From contig JARWIR010000010.1 in the NCBI GenBank assembly GCA_029959085.1, forward strand, positions 5,849,001-5,913,000: a DNA stretch of 64,000 nt. Direction: 5' to 3'. Positions 34,916 to 46,463 of this stretch are shown here, piece by piece. Source of the stretch: Nemophila menziesii (taxonomy: Eukaryota; Streptophyta; Magnoliopsida; Boraginales; Hydrophyllaceae). Both the position numbers and the translations under genes were made by a program. Position 1 is the stretch's first letter, and each line of letters begins with the position of its first letter. A model generated the notes under the pieces. The model saw only the letters and a program-made list of their open reading frames with translations. It had not been told where the DNA came from and made no database searches.

Positions 34916-37900
34916 TCAGAACGCTGCTGAGATGTCCTCGAATATTGTTTCTTCCGACTTTACCTCATTCTTGAACACTCTATTGTTCCTTTCGATCCAT
35001 ATCACGTATACAGCTACCGATAGAAGAATCTTCAAGATGATGTCAGAGGGATGATGAGCTATGAACCAGTCAATAAGGGTTTGCCAATCAGTGATTATGG
35101 TTTTAATCCCTTGAGTTTTGAGGCAATTGCTCCATATTCTTCTGGTTACTGAACATTCCCAGTAAAGGTGATTTCTGTCTTCGCTTTTTAGTTTGCAGAA
35201 CTCACATATAGGGTTTGATATCACCCCCCACGTTAATAGCCTCTGTTTTGTAGAGATTCTATCTAGCTGAACCAGCCATAAGATAAATTTATATATTGGA
35301 AAGCTTTTTGATTTCCATATAATTTTCGTCCAATCTTTTGTCGGTTTCTTTGTTCGAATGTATTCATATGTTTCTTTGAATGTGAATTTGCCTTTTTTAG
35401 TATGCCTCCATATAACTCTATCATCTTCATGACTATTAAATTCCAGATCTTTTGTTAATTCATTCATGAATCTGAATTTTGCAGGCCATTTCCAACAGTT
35501 GTTATTAATAAATTGTGAAATCTTACTGTTGGTGAAGTACCCCGAGGCTAACGTGCTACTCTGAATATCATATAACCTTTTATTATCCGGTAGCTAGTAA
35601 TCCCACCATAAGGAAATGCTTTTACCATCTCCTATCTTATAAGAGATAAAATTCTTTGCTATATCTCTCATCTTCAGTATTTTCCTCCATCCCCAAGATG
35701 TATCTTGAGGGATTTCAATTTGCCAAAAAGATTTACCTTTTAACAGAACTAGTTGCACCCAGTTTGACCATAGAGTGTTTCTGGGGAAGCAGCAGTTCTA
35801 GAGTAATTTTAGTATGGCAGTTTGATTTTGAGTATAGGGATTCTTAATCCCTAATCCACCTTCATCTGTTGGTAAGCAAATCACATCCCAAGCAACTTTA
35901 AAACCACCTTTAGCTTCACTTGTCCCTTTCCAAAGATATGTTGTTATTTTACTTTGTATACTTTTAATAATCTTTTTTGGGATAGCAAATATACTATACC
36001 AATATGATGATAGATTACTCAGTACCATTTTGATCAATTGGAGCCTTCCCGCAAATGATAAGCATTTAGAGCTCCAATGCTCAATTTGCTTGACTATTCT
36101 TGAGATGAGAGGCTTACAATCATCTAAGCTAAGCCTTCCTGAGATTAATGGAACCCCCAAGTACTTCATGGGAAGAGTTCCCTCAGGTACCTGTAATATC
36201 TTCCATATTTCATCTTTTATATTATTATCACATCCTCCATAGAATATGTGACTTTTACTTGTACTGATTTGCAGGCCTGAGAGTCTATAAAATATATCAA
36301 GACTTTCTTTAATAAGGTAAGCTGTACTACTTGTTGGTTTGAAAAAAACCATTAAATCATCTGCAAACATTAGGTTGTTGAGTTTCAGTTTTTTACATTT
36401 AGGGTTCCAATCAAAGTCTTCTCTTGTCCCTATGGCTTTCAACAATTGTGTAAGTACTTCCATACATAATACAAATAGGTAAGGGGAGATGGAGTCCCCT
36501 TGCCTAAGACCTCTTTCACCATTAAAGTAACCTTTAGGCCTTCCATTGATCATTAAGATGTATGAGGTAGTGGTAAGGCACATTTTGATCCATTTAATCA
36601 TAATCTCTGGAAAATTGAAAGCTTTAAGAGTCTTAATCACAAAATCCCAGTCTAAGGAATCATAAGCTTTCATAAGATCCAATTTTAAGGTACACCTCTT
36701 AGAAATTTGAGCTCTTGAATATCCTCTCACTAATTCTTGAGCAATGAGAATGTTTTCCCCAATGTTTCTGTCTTGAACAAATGCAGACTGATTATTAGAG
36801 ATAAGTTCAGGTAGTGTGGCTTTAAGTCTATTGGCTATGATCTTGGAAATACACTTATATATGACATTGCAACAAGCAATAGGTCTATAGTTTTTTACTG
36901 AACTTGGATTTTGAATTTCTGGTATTAATGTAATAGCCGCTGAATTGACCTCTTTGAGCAATTGACAATCATTTAAGGTGCTTTGAATAGCCTTACATAC
37001 CTCTTGTCCTGTAATACTCCAAGTTTTCTTAAAGAAGGCTGAGGTAAAACCATCTGGGCCTGGACTCTTTGAGCTGTCAATTGAGAACAAGGCACTTTTT
37101 ATCTCCTTCTCAGTTATGGGTTGACCTAAATCCTTATGTAAGTCAGGATTTATTACTTTCTTGCATATTCTTTTCAGTAAATTATAATCATAATCTTCCT
37201 GACCTTGTCTCTTTGTACCTAACAGGTCCTTGTAAAAGGAAGTGAACTCACTTACTATTTCCTCTTCATTTGTGGTAATGGTTCCATCTTCTTTAGTAAT
37301 ATTTAATATGGTGTTCTGAGCTTTTCTACCATTTACCCACTTCATGAAGTAAGATGTATTTATTTCACCATCTGAGACCCAAATAGCTCTTGATTTTTGT
37401 CTGATGATAGATTCTTCTTTTAGCTTCTCACTTTGTATCTCCCCCATTAGTTTATTTTCTTCCTCAAGTAGTACAGTAGTCTTGTTGCCTTGTAATCTCA
37501 GATTCTGAATATTACCCAGCCTATCTTGCATATGATTTATATTATTTGAAATATTTTTGAAGTACTTATTGTTAAACTCCTTCAGTTCCTTTTTCAGGGC
37601 TTTGAGTTTTCTTGTAAGTATATACATTGGTGTACTAATAAACCCAGTTGACCATACTCTTGTTACCAGTGGCATAAACTCCTCATGCTCTATCCAAATG
37701 TTATAAAATTTAAAAGGTACTGGTCCCTTTCTCTTACTGTTGATAACACTTAGATGTTGACTACAGTGATCAGACACACCTGGGGGCTTTAAAATCAAAT
37801 TTGATTGTGTGAATTTTGTTAACCATGTAGAATTGACTAAGGTTCTGTCAATTCTACTAGCTCTCATCTCCTTATCTGCTGCTCTATTAGTCCAAGTATA

Positions 37901-38443
37901 TTTAGGACCATTATATTTCATATCTGTGAGCTCAAGATCATCTATACATTGTATCATTTCTTCTGAACTCTTATAAAGAGTTGTACAGTTGAGTCTCTCC
38001 TCAATACTTATTATTTCATTAAAATCTCCTTGAATAGCCCAAGGTTCATCCTGGGTAATTGCATTCCATCCCCTGAGAGTGTCCCATAAATGATGCCTAA
38101 GTTTGTCATCATTAAGGGCATATACAGGGGAATAGAAAAACTCAGTGTTTGATTCAATATGTTTGACCTTGCATAACATTGTTTGGTCAGTCATCATTAA
38201 CACTGTAACATTTACCTTAGTGGGGTCCCAACAGGTCCAGATTCTCCCCTTATCATCTTGAGAATAATTTGTAGCTACTTGCCATTTATTGAAAACTGAA
38301 TTAATAACTTCACTAGACTTATGAAGCTTGATCTTGGTTTCTAGGAAACTGAATAACCAAACTTCATTATTTATTACTTTCTTTAAGCAATCAACTTGCT
38401 TAAGCTTTTTATTCATCCCTCTCACATTCCATGTGACAATCAT
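34916..38443 (-). pseudogene. LINE ORF2 with two in-frame stops
   Basis: One frame of about 1175 codons, open from ATG 38443 to a stop at 35798-35800, with another stop at 35594-35596. Endonuclease: MIVTWNVRGMNKKLKQVD, FLETKIKL, AIQGDFNEIISIEERLN, ASRIDRTLV and VSDHCSQHL, with the SDH catalytic box intact. RT: DSSKSPGPDGFTSAFFKKTW, YRPIACCNVIYKCISKIIA, LKLDLMKAYDSLDW, GLRQGDSISPYLFVLCM and NLMFADDLMVFF (FADD). C-terminal zf-RVT (34916-35467): ICEFCKLKSEDRNHLYWEC. The protein nicks DNA and primes reverse transcription at the nick. Only the two stops prevent full translation. The start overlaps the ORF1 stop as TAATG. Confidence 0.88.
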
Positions 38444-38964
38444 TAAAAGTTTGAGGGGTCAGGAGGCTCTTTAGCAGCCACCTCTTGAACTTCATTAAGT
38501 AATACACTTACTGAATCATTAATATTCATTTGATGAAGGATACTAAAACTGTTGTTTGTACTTGTTGAGGCTTGATCAATTTGATTAACAGGTGGTGTAG
38601 CCCTTCTTGCTACTACTGTAGTCCAGGTGGGATCCTTATCTTTTTGATTTTCAGTTACATTTGTATCAATGGTTCTTTTTGGAACCCATACTTCCTTTGT
38701 ATTCCTACATGTTGTTTCAGTGTGTCCCAATAGCTTACATTTCTTACACAATACAGGTTTCCATGTATATTCTACTAACACTGTATCAATTGAACCTTGA
38801 CCCATATCAAGGTCAAAATCCTCTATAAGCTCTTGATTAAGATCCATCTCCACACATACTCTCGCATAGCTGAGTCTAGTGGAGATTATAATACTTGAAT
38901 TACTTCTTTGACTATTAATAATCTCTGTTCGTAATGGTACACCTTATGATACTCGATTGTTCTC
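38443..38964 (-). pseudogene. LINE ORF1, C-terminal part
   Basis: Open from 38853 to TAA 38445-38443, with readable homologous codons upstream to about 38950 (STRLSYARVCVEMDLNQ). The knuckle CKKCKLLGHTETTC followed by EVWVPKRT is intact. The N-terminal DUF4283 domain was never copied here. TAATG links it to ORF2. Confidence 0.75.
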
Positions 38965-39365
38965 ATCTTTTTGAAATGGAATAGGAAATCTTCCGAAGAA
39001 ATGTTGAGCTACACCGTTAAAATTAGCCCCAAATTGTGCACCGGCTTTCCCTATTTGTTCCCAATATAAAAAATTGCTGAAACTCCATTAGATCCTAAAT
39101 TATCCACTCCAAGTCTGAAATTCATGTTTGTGAAATTCGAGGAAAGGAATTCCATATCGAATAGGGTTTTGGAGGATCTGGCCTAGGGAATGATGGTGGA
39201 TTGATATTTGTTATTTGAATTAACCGAGTAAACCTTGAGCTAATTTATCAACTAAATCTTGGTCGTGTCTTTGTACTTCTTCCCATGATTTGAATAGCAG
39301 GGTGGTGGGTGGTGGGTGGCGGTGGCAATGGTGGTGGTTCGATTATTCAAAGAGAAGCGAACGAT
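38965..39365 (-). pseudogene. Host-like gene, upstream part, broken by a LINE
   Basis: On the minus strand, three frames carry successive segments: WEEVQRHDQDLVDKLAQG (near 39270), INPPSFPRPDPPKPYSIW (near 39180), NFRLGVDNLGSNGVSAIFY (near 39110), then WEQIGKAGAQFGANFNGV and AQHFFGRFPIPFQKD ending at 38965. At least three single-base shifts separate them. None matches LINE ORF1. PIPFQKD joins in frame to LASLAVCLKD on the far side of the LINE (34625), which supports one original exon. The upstream sequence (39300-39365) is CCACC-rich. Gene name unknown to me. Confidence 0.55.
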
Positions 39366-39539
39366 TTGTTTTGTTTTGTTATGTTTAGTGAGAGTATTTG
39401 ATTAGTTAAAGGAAAAGAGATAACTAAACAGGGGGCAATAAAGGAAATTAAATTTTGTTAGAGGACTTTTATAGACAAATTAAATTAGAAGATGGGAGAT
39501 GACTATTGTTATTAGTTTTGTGACTTAGATGGTAATTTT
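39366..39539. other. Upstream flank of the host-like pseudogene
   Basis: No ORF. Possibly the former 5' UTR or promoter (GTTTTGTTTTGTTATGTTT). Nothing firmer can be said. Confidence 0.3.
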
Positions 39540-39875
39540 CTCATAAGTTTAAGGCCTTAGTGTAATTTTGATAAATTTTAGAACCTTAGTATAATTAAAA
39601 TAAAATTTAGGACCTAAGTGTATTTAAAATATACTTAGGGCCTTAGTTTATATAATAATAAATTTACGGCCTTATAGTAATTAAAATAAATTTTTAGGGC
39701 ATTAAAGTAATTAAGATAAAATTTTATGGCATCAAATTAATAAAAATAAAATTTAAGGTCTTTAGTCTATTTAAAATAAATTTTTGGGCTTTAATGTTTA
39801 AAAAATAAATTTATGTCCTTAAAAAGTATTTAAAATAAATTTTAGGGCTTTAGTGTATTTAAAATAAAATATCAA
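39540..39875. repeat. Minisatellite field 4 (same unit as field 3)
   Basis: About 10 units of TTAGGGC(C/A)TTA...TAATTAAAATAAA, continuing the type seen at 32441-33005. Confidence 0.65.
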
Positions 39876-40850
39876 AGGCAAATGGCCATGGTTATGCCAC
39901 AAGCACACAACGGTGACGGCAATGAGCAAGATCCATGATGCAAAGCCTTGGGAATGGGCAACACTGCAGTCAGCCTATACGGTGATGCAGAGAGAGGGAG
40001 GTCGGTTACCTGTCGATTTCTAAATCTTTGATAAGATGTAAATCCAGGAACAAAATATCGAAATATGTGAGTTAGGTGATCGGGTTCACGGTTCGTGAGA
40101 AGGTCCCTCCATACTATGAGAGTTGGGACAAAGTCCCACCGGAGATGCAACAGCAAGTTCAGGATCGATTACGGGTAATTTCCCTTTACAAAAAATATTA
40201 TCTTGTTCATACCCAATGTTATCTTACGGGTAATTTTCCTTTGTGAACATGAATTCTTCTATATCGACGATCGGATGAAAAGCTAGATCAGCCTAACCTT
40301 TTTGCTAACCTAGAAAAATTCACGTTTTCCGGTGCTATAGTGATTTTAAGCATCAAATGAAGAAGATTATTACCGAACTGGTAGAATCCCAGATGATCAG
40401 GCGCTCGAGAATTAGGCTGCAAGTTGTGAAATGTGGGGCACGATAAAGGCGAAGGTAATAATGTTGTTAGTTATAATTTTTATATATGTATAGTTTATAA
40501 TTTTAATCCATTTCTTTAGTTAAAAATAGAAACGGGCTGAGGCGATCACGGCTAACCAGGGAAAGCAAAACGTCCAAATGGGGCATGTTCAAAGACTTAA
40601 GCCTGGACGCAAGAGGATATTTTTGTAATAAGCATTTTGAGTCATTAATTTTTTCAGTGAATCATGCTAATAATTTGACCCTTTAATAAAACATGAAGGG
40701 AAGAAAAATCCAGTGGTTACTAGGGAAGCGGTTGAGGGTCAATAGTTGGATTTTCCCCTTCCTCCTATGACAGACTACTTATACAGAGTCGTCTATGAAA
40801 AAGAAAGAAAGGAGTGGAGGATGTATCGGTCTTTAATATCTGATGTAAGT
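39876..40850 (+). pseudogene. Possible plant transposase (En/Spm, Transposase_24-like) fragment
   Basis: The best piece is near 40083-40190: VREKVPPYYESWDKVPPEMQ, the kind of phrase found in plant En/Spm-associated transposase proteins. Weak follow-on segments at 40525-40625 (LTREKQNVQMGHVQRLKPG) and 40745-40850 are in shifted frames. There are no catalytic residues to point to. Simple-sequence runs (AATAAT) at 40857-40870 separate later pieces. Confidence 0.35.
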
Positions 40851-41880
40851 ATTTAAATAATAATAATAATAATTTAATTATTTATTTCACACCTCTCAAC
40901 AGTGATTTTTGAGGCTCCACTTTAATAATTATTATTTATTTATTTCATGTAACAGGACGCATTGAGATCCATTATGCGTGAACGAGTCAACGATACACGG
41001 ACGCAATCTTAATCATAATTATATGTACCTCATCTAATGCAGATGGACCATGTTGATATTGTACTCAACGCGGCCTACAAATGTATGGGGAGTTGGGCGC
41101 CTTGTGTTGGAGCCCCTCCGAATTCCAAACATTTAAGGTATTTTGTGTAATTCGATCAATTTGTGTGGGATATGAAAGAGATGAGAAGGGCCATCCATGA
41201 CTACATAATTTTGAGGGGCCTACTTCCATACGTTCCAGAGGCTAATATATCTAGATCCACGAGCTCCACAGTTGCCACCCATCCCACTTACAACCTCGAT
41301 GAATAAAGTGGAGCCATAACTTGGGTAAACTATATTAGGATAGCTGAGGGTCTATCGAGTTACAATACCACCACATCCTCCTATATTCCTCGCGGTGCTT
41401 CAGTCAGCTGTCGCCTTGAAATACATCTTGAATGTGAAGAAGATGAAAAAATTATCGAATGATTTATTTAATATTTTTACCATATTGTATGTTTTATGAC
41501 TTTTAATTTCAACTTTTTGGATTTTTTTAACGATTTTTATCGAATTTTAAAATTATTTAACCATTTTTAATTATATGATCGACTTTTAAATTACTTTAAA
41601 TGAATCATATTATTATATTTGTAGATTAATGTGCATCGGGATTTGTCGTCATTTAATAAAAAAAACTAATCCTAATTACAAATTTAAAAATAAATAAATA
41701 AATTTAATAATAAACAAAAATTAATTTTTTTTTTACTCGCGACGAAATTATTCATCCCGGGTAATTAGACACCTTCTAGTCACAAATAACATACTGGCGA
41801 CAACCTATGTGTCGCCCATGCTTTGTTATTTGACGACAGTATCAACGACGCAAAGGCAATGACTCTTCTAATGTTGTTGT
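40851..41880 (+). other. Decayed transposon-like stretch, no intact gene
   Basis: Short open stretches (41041-41130 and 41160-41460) have no motif I recognise. From 41640 to 41860 there are repeated GCGACGA, GTCGTC and GCGACA motifs in both orientations, resembling the subterminal repeats of CACTA elements, which would fit the transposase-like fragment upstream. Confidence 0.35.
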
Positions 41881-42110
41881 GGATGGGTGTCTCTAACATG
41901 AATGGGAAGATCAAGTTTCCTCGGGCTTGCCATCTTTAAAACCTGTAAAGACAAAACTAAAAACAAAAGTGTAAAATAGAACTAACTAAAATAAAAGCAC
42001 TAAACAAATACACCAGGACTAACGATGTAGTCCCTGGTAGCGGCGCCAAAAACTTGGTGTCGGCTAAGGTGTGATAAAAATAAGATACCAATAAGTGAAA
42101 AATAAACACA
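41881..42110 (-). mobile_element. Reverse C-type element: gag start, PBS and LTR end
   Basis: On the minus strand the last 56 bp of an LTR (42110-42055, ending CCTTAGCCGACACCA) are followed by the PBS at 42048-42031 (TGGCGCCGCTACCAGGGA), a leader and the first gag codons (MASPRKLDL near 41930). Gag is cut off at about 41880. The LTR end matches the C LTR end at 62617. The rest of this LTR resumes at 63275 after B2. Confidence 0.7.
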
Positions 42111-43673
42111 TGATGTCTCCTCTTTTGTTCTAATTATGTGTCCTTAGGAGATATCATTTTGGGTAATTATTTGACTAATTCGATAGACTTTTAGTGTTAA
42201 TTATATTTCATTTTCCCTCCTTGAATTATAGTATTTTTTTATTTATTAAGCTTTTTCACATTAAATGGGTTGTATTAGTGCAAAGTTTGTAGGTCCATGA
42301 TGCTAGCAAGAAGAGGAATCAAGAATTAAAATCTTAGATCGTGTAAAGAAGTCAAAGGCGAGAAGAAATATCCTAAAGAGTTGACAAGTTGAAGCTGCAA
42401 ATCTGGAAGGTTGGTGATAATTTCTGATTTTGAGCTACTTAAACATGGATTTAGCCTCTGCGTTGTAAATAAGATTCCTTCCTTATCGAGTTACGAAGAT
42501 TTAGCAAGTTGAACGGGTCAATTCGGAGTTGATTTAAGAAAGTTAAAGCCGTTTTAGTTAAGGGTGTACACCAGTTACGGGATTTGTAATTAAAGATTGG
42601 ACTTGGGCTTTTTAATATTTCACTAATTCACTTACGTAAAGCCCAAGTCCGAAGCTTAACATTATAAATAGACCTTTTGACTCTTATTTTACACACAACT
42701 AAATTTACACAAGTCAGAACGTCAGAGAAAAAGTCAGAAGCAAGGAGAAAGCTAAGAGCTGGACAATTCCATTTTCTCCAAATCACAGACAAACCCAATC
42801 CCTAATTAGGTTCTATCTTTTATTTTTGAAATTGACAATGAGTACTTTTAATAATTTTAATTTAGTTTTTCTTCCCGTTATGAGCTAATTTTCCTTTGTA
42901 CTTTAGAATTGCATATTGGGTTGAACCCAAACAAGATTAAAATTCTGTTTTTCCAATTTGAGATTTTACAATTTAAATTGAATTAGCTATTTGTGTTTAC
43001 TTTTCTTTTATACTTGAATTATTATCTTAGAGTCGCGAACTAGGGATAATTATTATCTAGGCAATTCAATATAGTGGTGTATTGATCACCTTGACGGGGG
43101 GTTTAGATACAAATCTAGGTTATTGTCGTTGGTATTCGCCAATGACCTTGACAGGCTTGACTAACCAATAGCCAAAACAGTAAGACTTGAACCATCTGAA
43201 AGTAGTTTTAATCATCCTGACAGAGATTAGAATACCATAGGAGAGCTCCTTATTCCACCCTAACAGGGGTAAGGAGACTTTAGAATCCCGACTAGCATAA
43301 ATATAGCAATTTATCTCTTAACAGATAAAATATTTAAGAAGGTTTGAGGTGAAACCCTAGCGAGACTCAAGTACTACTTCTCTCCTTGCGTCCTACTATT
43401 TTACTTGCATTATTTTCATTTCGGTTAATTTAATGTAGTCTTTAATTTATTTTTTTCATCTTAGTTATTAAAACAAAAATCCAAACAACTTTATATCATT
43501 TACTTTTCTTTGTACTTGCAATTATCTCACTAATTGATCCACACCTGAGTTGTACCTAATCCGTCCCTGCGAACGAATCCAATTTATCGGTTTATTACTT
43601 GGACAACCGTACACTTGCAGTTTGTGAGTCCTCAACTTTAGCATACTATTTTATAACACACAAGGACCCACCA
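42111..43673 (+). repeat. 5' LTR of B2
   Basis: The 1563-bp LTR starts TGATGTCTCC and ends CCCACCA. The 46-nt terminal inverted repeat is 42111-42156. Its one stem change (GAGATATCA) would still pair as G-U in RNA. The TATA box is at 42663-42670. Confidence 0.85.
42663..42670 (+). promoter_or_regulatory. TATA box of B2 LTR
   Basis: TATAAATA followed by GACCTTTTGAC, matching the B1 promoter position. Confidence 0.55.
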
Positions 43674-43679
43674 AGTTTT

Positions 43680-43697
43680 TGGCGCCGCTACTGGGGA
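43680..43697 (+). promoter_or_regulatory. Primer binding site of B2
   Basis: TGGCGCCGCTACTGGGGA, six bases after the LTR end, tRNA-Asp type. Confidence 0.8.
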
Positions 43698-43813
43698 CGG
43701 TAGCGTGTGACACCGGTGTTAATCCTTTAGTGTTTAATTGCATTTTTATTTTTATTTTTAGTTTTACGCTTTTCTTTGTTTTTGTTCTTTCTCAGGTTTT
43801 GCAGTTTTGGTGT

Positions 43814-44321
43814 ATGTACTCAATCCCCGAGAGGTTAATTCGATATAAAAACAAAAGAGAGATAGAAGCAAGAGAAAAAACAAAGAAAGAAAGAGAAATC
43901 GAAGGTTTGAATGTTCATAATGTTGAAGATCCTGGCGTTGAGTTGGATGCGAATGGCAATCCGCTAGTGCCACCAGTTATTCGTAATCATCCAATTCCCA
44001 ACAATCAAAAAAATCATCTGGCGACGCAACAAGCTCAACCCCAATTGAATAATGATTTATGGGGCATACATGGTTCAGAACAAGTTCCTTATCGCGCTCT
44101 CACTCTTGGTATTGGTCCTACGAATATTAATTTTCACGGTATAGACACGACCCTGGTATGTTATCCAAATTTCAAAATTTCGGAAACTTTCATGGAGTAC
44201 CTGGGGAAGATCCTATTAGTGCAGTACAGAAGTTTGTGGGTGTGCAAGGAAAGGGATTCAAATTTTGTGATTTAATTATTCACAAAATCATTCATTTCTG
44301 GGGAGGTGATGTTTATGCATA
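43814..44321 (+). pseudogene. B2 gag, N-terminal fragment
   Basis: Starts at ATG 43814 (MYSIPERLIRYKNKREIEAR), with a Lys/Glu-rich helix, a Pro/Gln linker and then the beginning of the Athila capsid region. After about 44150 the frame shifts and NFGNFHGVPGEDPISAVQKF matches EDPIRAMYKFMQIW of B1. It ends at the deletion junction near 44321. No PR, RT or integrase follows. Confidence 0.65.
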
Positions 44322-44943
44322 ATCACTCGAGGTAACCTTCTAACTCAAAGAAGTTAATCAAAGGTGCTCTTGGGAGACACCCCTTGTTTTAATTGCTTTC
44401 TAGTTTATTTTTATGTTATGTAGTGTATATTTCTAAGTTAGTGTATATTTTAATGTGTTTACAAGCTAATAGGAGAGAAAGGTAGTGTGTTATTGTGCAG
44501 GAAATGAGTTTGGGGTCAAAAGGAAAAAATTGGGAAAAATCTGGACCGCTGACAAGTAGGCCGGTCAAACCACCTGTATGCCGGTGGGGAAACACGAGCC
44601 CACGGTTTGGTAGATTCGGGTTTATTTCTGAGGCGTGTCTGAGAAAATCCAGGCGCACCGGTATGCCGCCCAAGGCACCGGTATGCCGGCCAGATGAAAA
44701 ACACGAGCCCTCGGGTTACTTGACTCGGGTATTTTGAAGGAGCGAGAATTGTGAAGAGCAGATCACCAGTATGACGGTGATTCCGCCGGTATGTCGGCGC
44801 CCCAACACGAGCCCTCGGATTTCTTGATTTGGGTTTATTTTCGAGGCATGCAGAGAATATCATCTCCAACACCGGTAAGCCGCTCAATCCGCCGGTATAC
44901 CGGTCCGGTGACAGTTTTGAAGAGATTATTTCCTAATCCACTT
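44322..44943 (+). mobile_element. C-type element, post-pol part with GC-rich triple repeat
   Basis: It starts with TTCTAACTCAAAGAAGTTAA and GTGCTCTTGGGAGACACCCC, the text that follows the pol stop in A (49340-49300, minus). Then comes the block 44560-44930 with three copies of AACACGAGCC (44591, 44700, 44804; spacing 109 and 104) and many CCGGTATGCCGG pieces. It is cut at 44948 by element A and continues at 59093. ORFs in the GC-rich block are by-products. Confidence 0.72.
44560..44930 (+). repeat. GC-rich triple repeat of the C-type element
   Basis: Three units of about 105 nt, each with AACACGAGCC followed about 20 nt on by an imperfect TCGGGTTT-like partner, and palindromes such as CCGGTATACCGG. 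Same place as the blocks at 4981 and 48790. Confidence 0.7.
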
Positions 44944-44948
44944 CTTAC
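44944..44948. repeat. Target site duplication of element A, left (CTTAC)
   Basis: CTTAC precedes the A LTR at 44949. The identical pentamer follows the outer LTR at 59088-59092. Confidence 0.88.
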
Positions 44949-46427
44949 TGGTGGGGCCTAGGGTGTGATAAAATAAGATATAAATAACGTGCAAAAACAC
45001 CCTAGAACTACACGGTTCTGCAAGTATACAGATCGTATGCAAGTTTTATATAAAGATTCGTTCCGCAGAGACTACAGAGGTTAGGAGAATATTATGCAAA
45101 TACCAAGTGCAAATAATTAAAGCTAGAACAACTAAACGCAAATAAAAGTAAAGACACATAGATTTTTGTTTGATTTTCTAAAAAACTAAATTAAAACTAA
45201 GGAATTAAAGACAGAAAATTAAATATGAAGGAGAAGTGATATGAGAATGTAGCTTAAGTTATTAGCATGTAATCCCCACTAGTTTTGCCGTTCTAAACAT
45301 GTAAGGGTGAATTATGTAGTATTTCCCTAATCGGTCCCAATATGCTATCGGTAGTTTCAAATAGGATTTACCTGTGTCAATAAGGCTTCCTAAGCAAACA
45401 TTTCCTGTAATTGGTAAATAGTCAAAAAGACTAAACCATAGTGATTATCTAGCTAGGTTGGGTTGTCAGATCATACCTAATACTAGACGTTATGTGCTAA
45501 ACATGCAATTAAACACCGTTGTCAATGGTATCCTAATTACTAGATGGTAATTCTAATGGCGGTCGTCCATAAGAACACAGAATATAGATCCAAACACATA
45601 AACAGAGAATAAAAACTATAATTCTATTTAAAACATTAAATTCCCAAATTAGATAGATGTCAATCAAAACTAGGGTTCATACATCAATGCTAAAAACTCA
45701 AGCTAAAGAAATTTAGTTCATGAAAGAAAAGAAAGAAATTACAAAATTAAAGGTAGAAGAAGACATTGTTGATGAACAGCTCCTTCCAGACTTCTCTCTT
45801 GTGTTGTAAGCTTCCTCTTGGTTTAAGGTTTCACCAAGGATGTTAAGAGTGTTAAGAGGCTGTATTTATAGGTTAGAGGTTGACCTAATTCGTTTGGTGG
45901 AGATATCTTCAAGTAATGGACTCCTGGCCCAACTTAAATTCGTAGGATAAACACTGCTGCGTTGTTTTGAGTGTATCTTCTTCGTTATTGGTCGGATTTT
46001 GCTCCACAAGATACCAAAAGACTCGCAACAGAATTATCTAGACCCTTTAGAAGGAAATTACCAAAATCGGCCTATTTCTTAGGTAAAAACACCAATCTTT
46101 AGACGTGTGTGCAGAATCCCAGATTTAGGCAGCTTTTCTTTTTCCATCTTTTTAGCAATTCTTTCCTTATCTCCAATTTCCATGCAAATCTCCTTCCATA
46201 AGTTGTAATCTTTGACTTGGACTCTAATTAATCTCCATAATTATCTTTAAAGCTTCACACTAAATAAACAATTAAACCCAATATGCTCTAAAAATAATAA
46301 TTCTACAAATCAAGACTCAAAATAGGAAAGTGCACTAAAATAAGCTAAAATCAACCTATAAACTAATAAATAAGCCTAAAATGATGTCTCATGAGTATAT
46401 TTTACTATCACAAATGAGGAGAGATCA
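44949..46427 (-). repeat. 3' LTR of A
   Basis: 1479 bp. Read on the minus strand it starts TGATCTCTCC (one base off the usual TGATGTCTCC) and ends CCCACCA. The 46-nt terminal inverted repeat lies at 46382-46427, and a TATA box on the minus strand at 45863-45870. Confidence 0.9.
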
Positions 46428-46463
46428 AGACCCCCAACTCAAAGTTGTATCGTCCCGATACAA
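46428..46463 (-). promoter_or_regulatory. A polypurine tract and pre-LTR hairpin
   Basis: TTGTATCGGGACGATACAA on the minus strand (46463-46445), then 17 nt containing GAGTTGGGGG, then the LTR. Same arrangement as in E1 and C. Confidence 0.78.

Larger units (their letters stand above)
34633..38964 (-). mobile_element. 5'-truncated L1-type LINE inserted in the host-like exon
   Basis: From the poly(A) (T run at 34628-34637) through a 3' UTR of about 280 nt, ORF2 (34916-38443) and the C-terminal two-fifths of ORF1 (38443-38964). The DUF4283 half of ORF1 is absent because the copy is 5' truncated, which is normal for L1 insertion. AAAAAGAT flanks it on both sides. ORF2 is nearly open, so this is a younger insertion than the LINEs at 10-13 and 21-26 kb. 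Confidence 0.8.
42111..44321 (+). mobile_element. B2: Athila-like element, 5' part
   Basis: The 5' LTR (42111-43673), PBS (43680), leader and partial gag are followed by an abrupt jump at about 44321 into post-pol sequence of a C-type element. The right half of the B2 3' LTR is at 62618-63274. Flanks are ACACA (42106-42110) and ACACC (63275-63279), one mismatch from a 5-bp target duplication. B2 lies inside the reverse C-type LTR. Confidence 0.78.
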
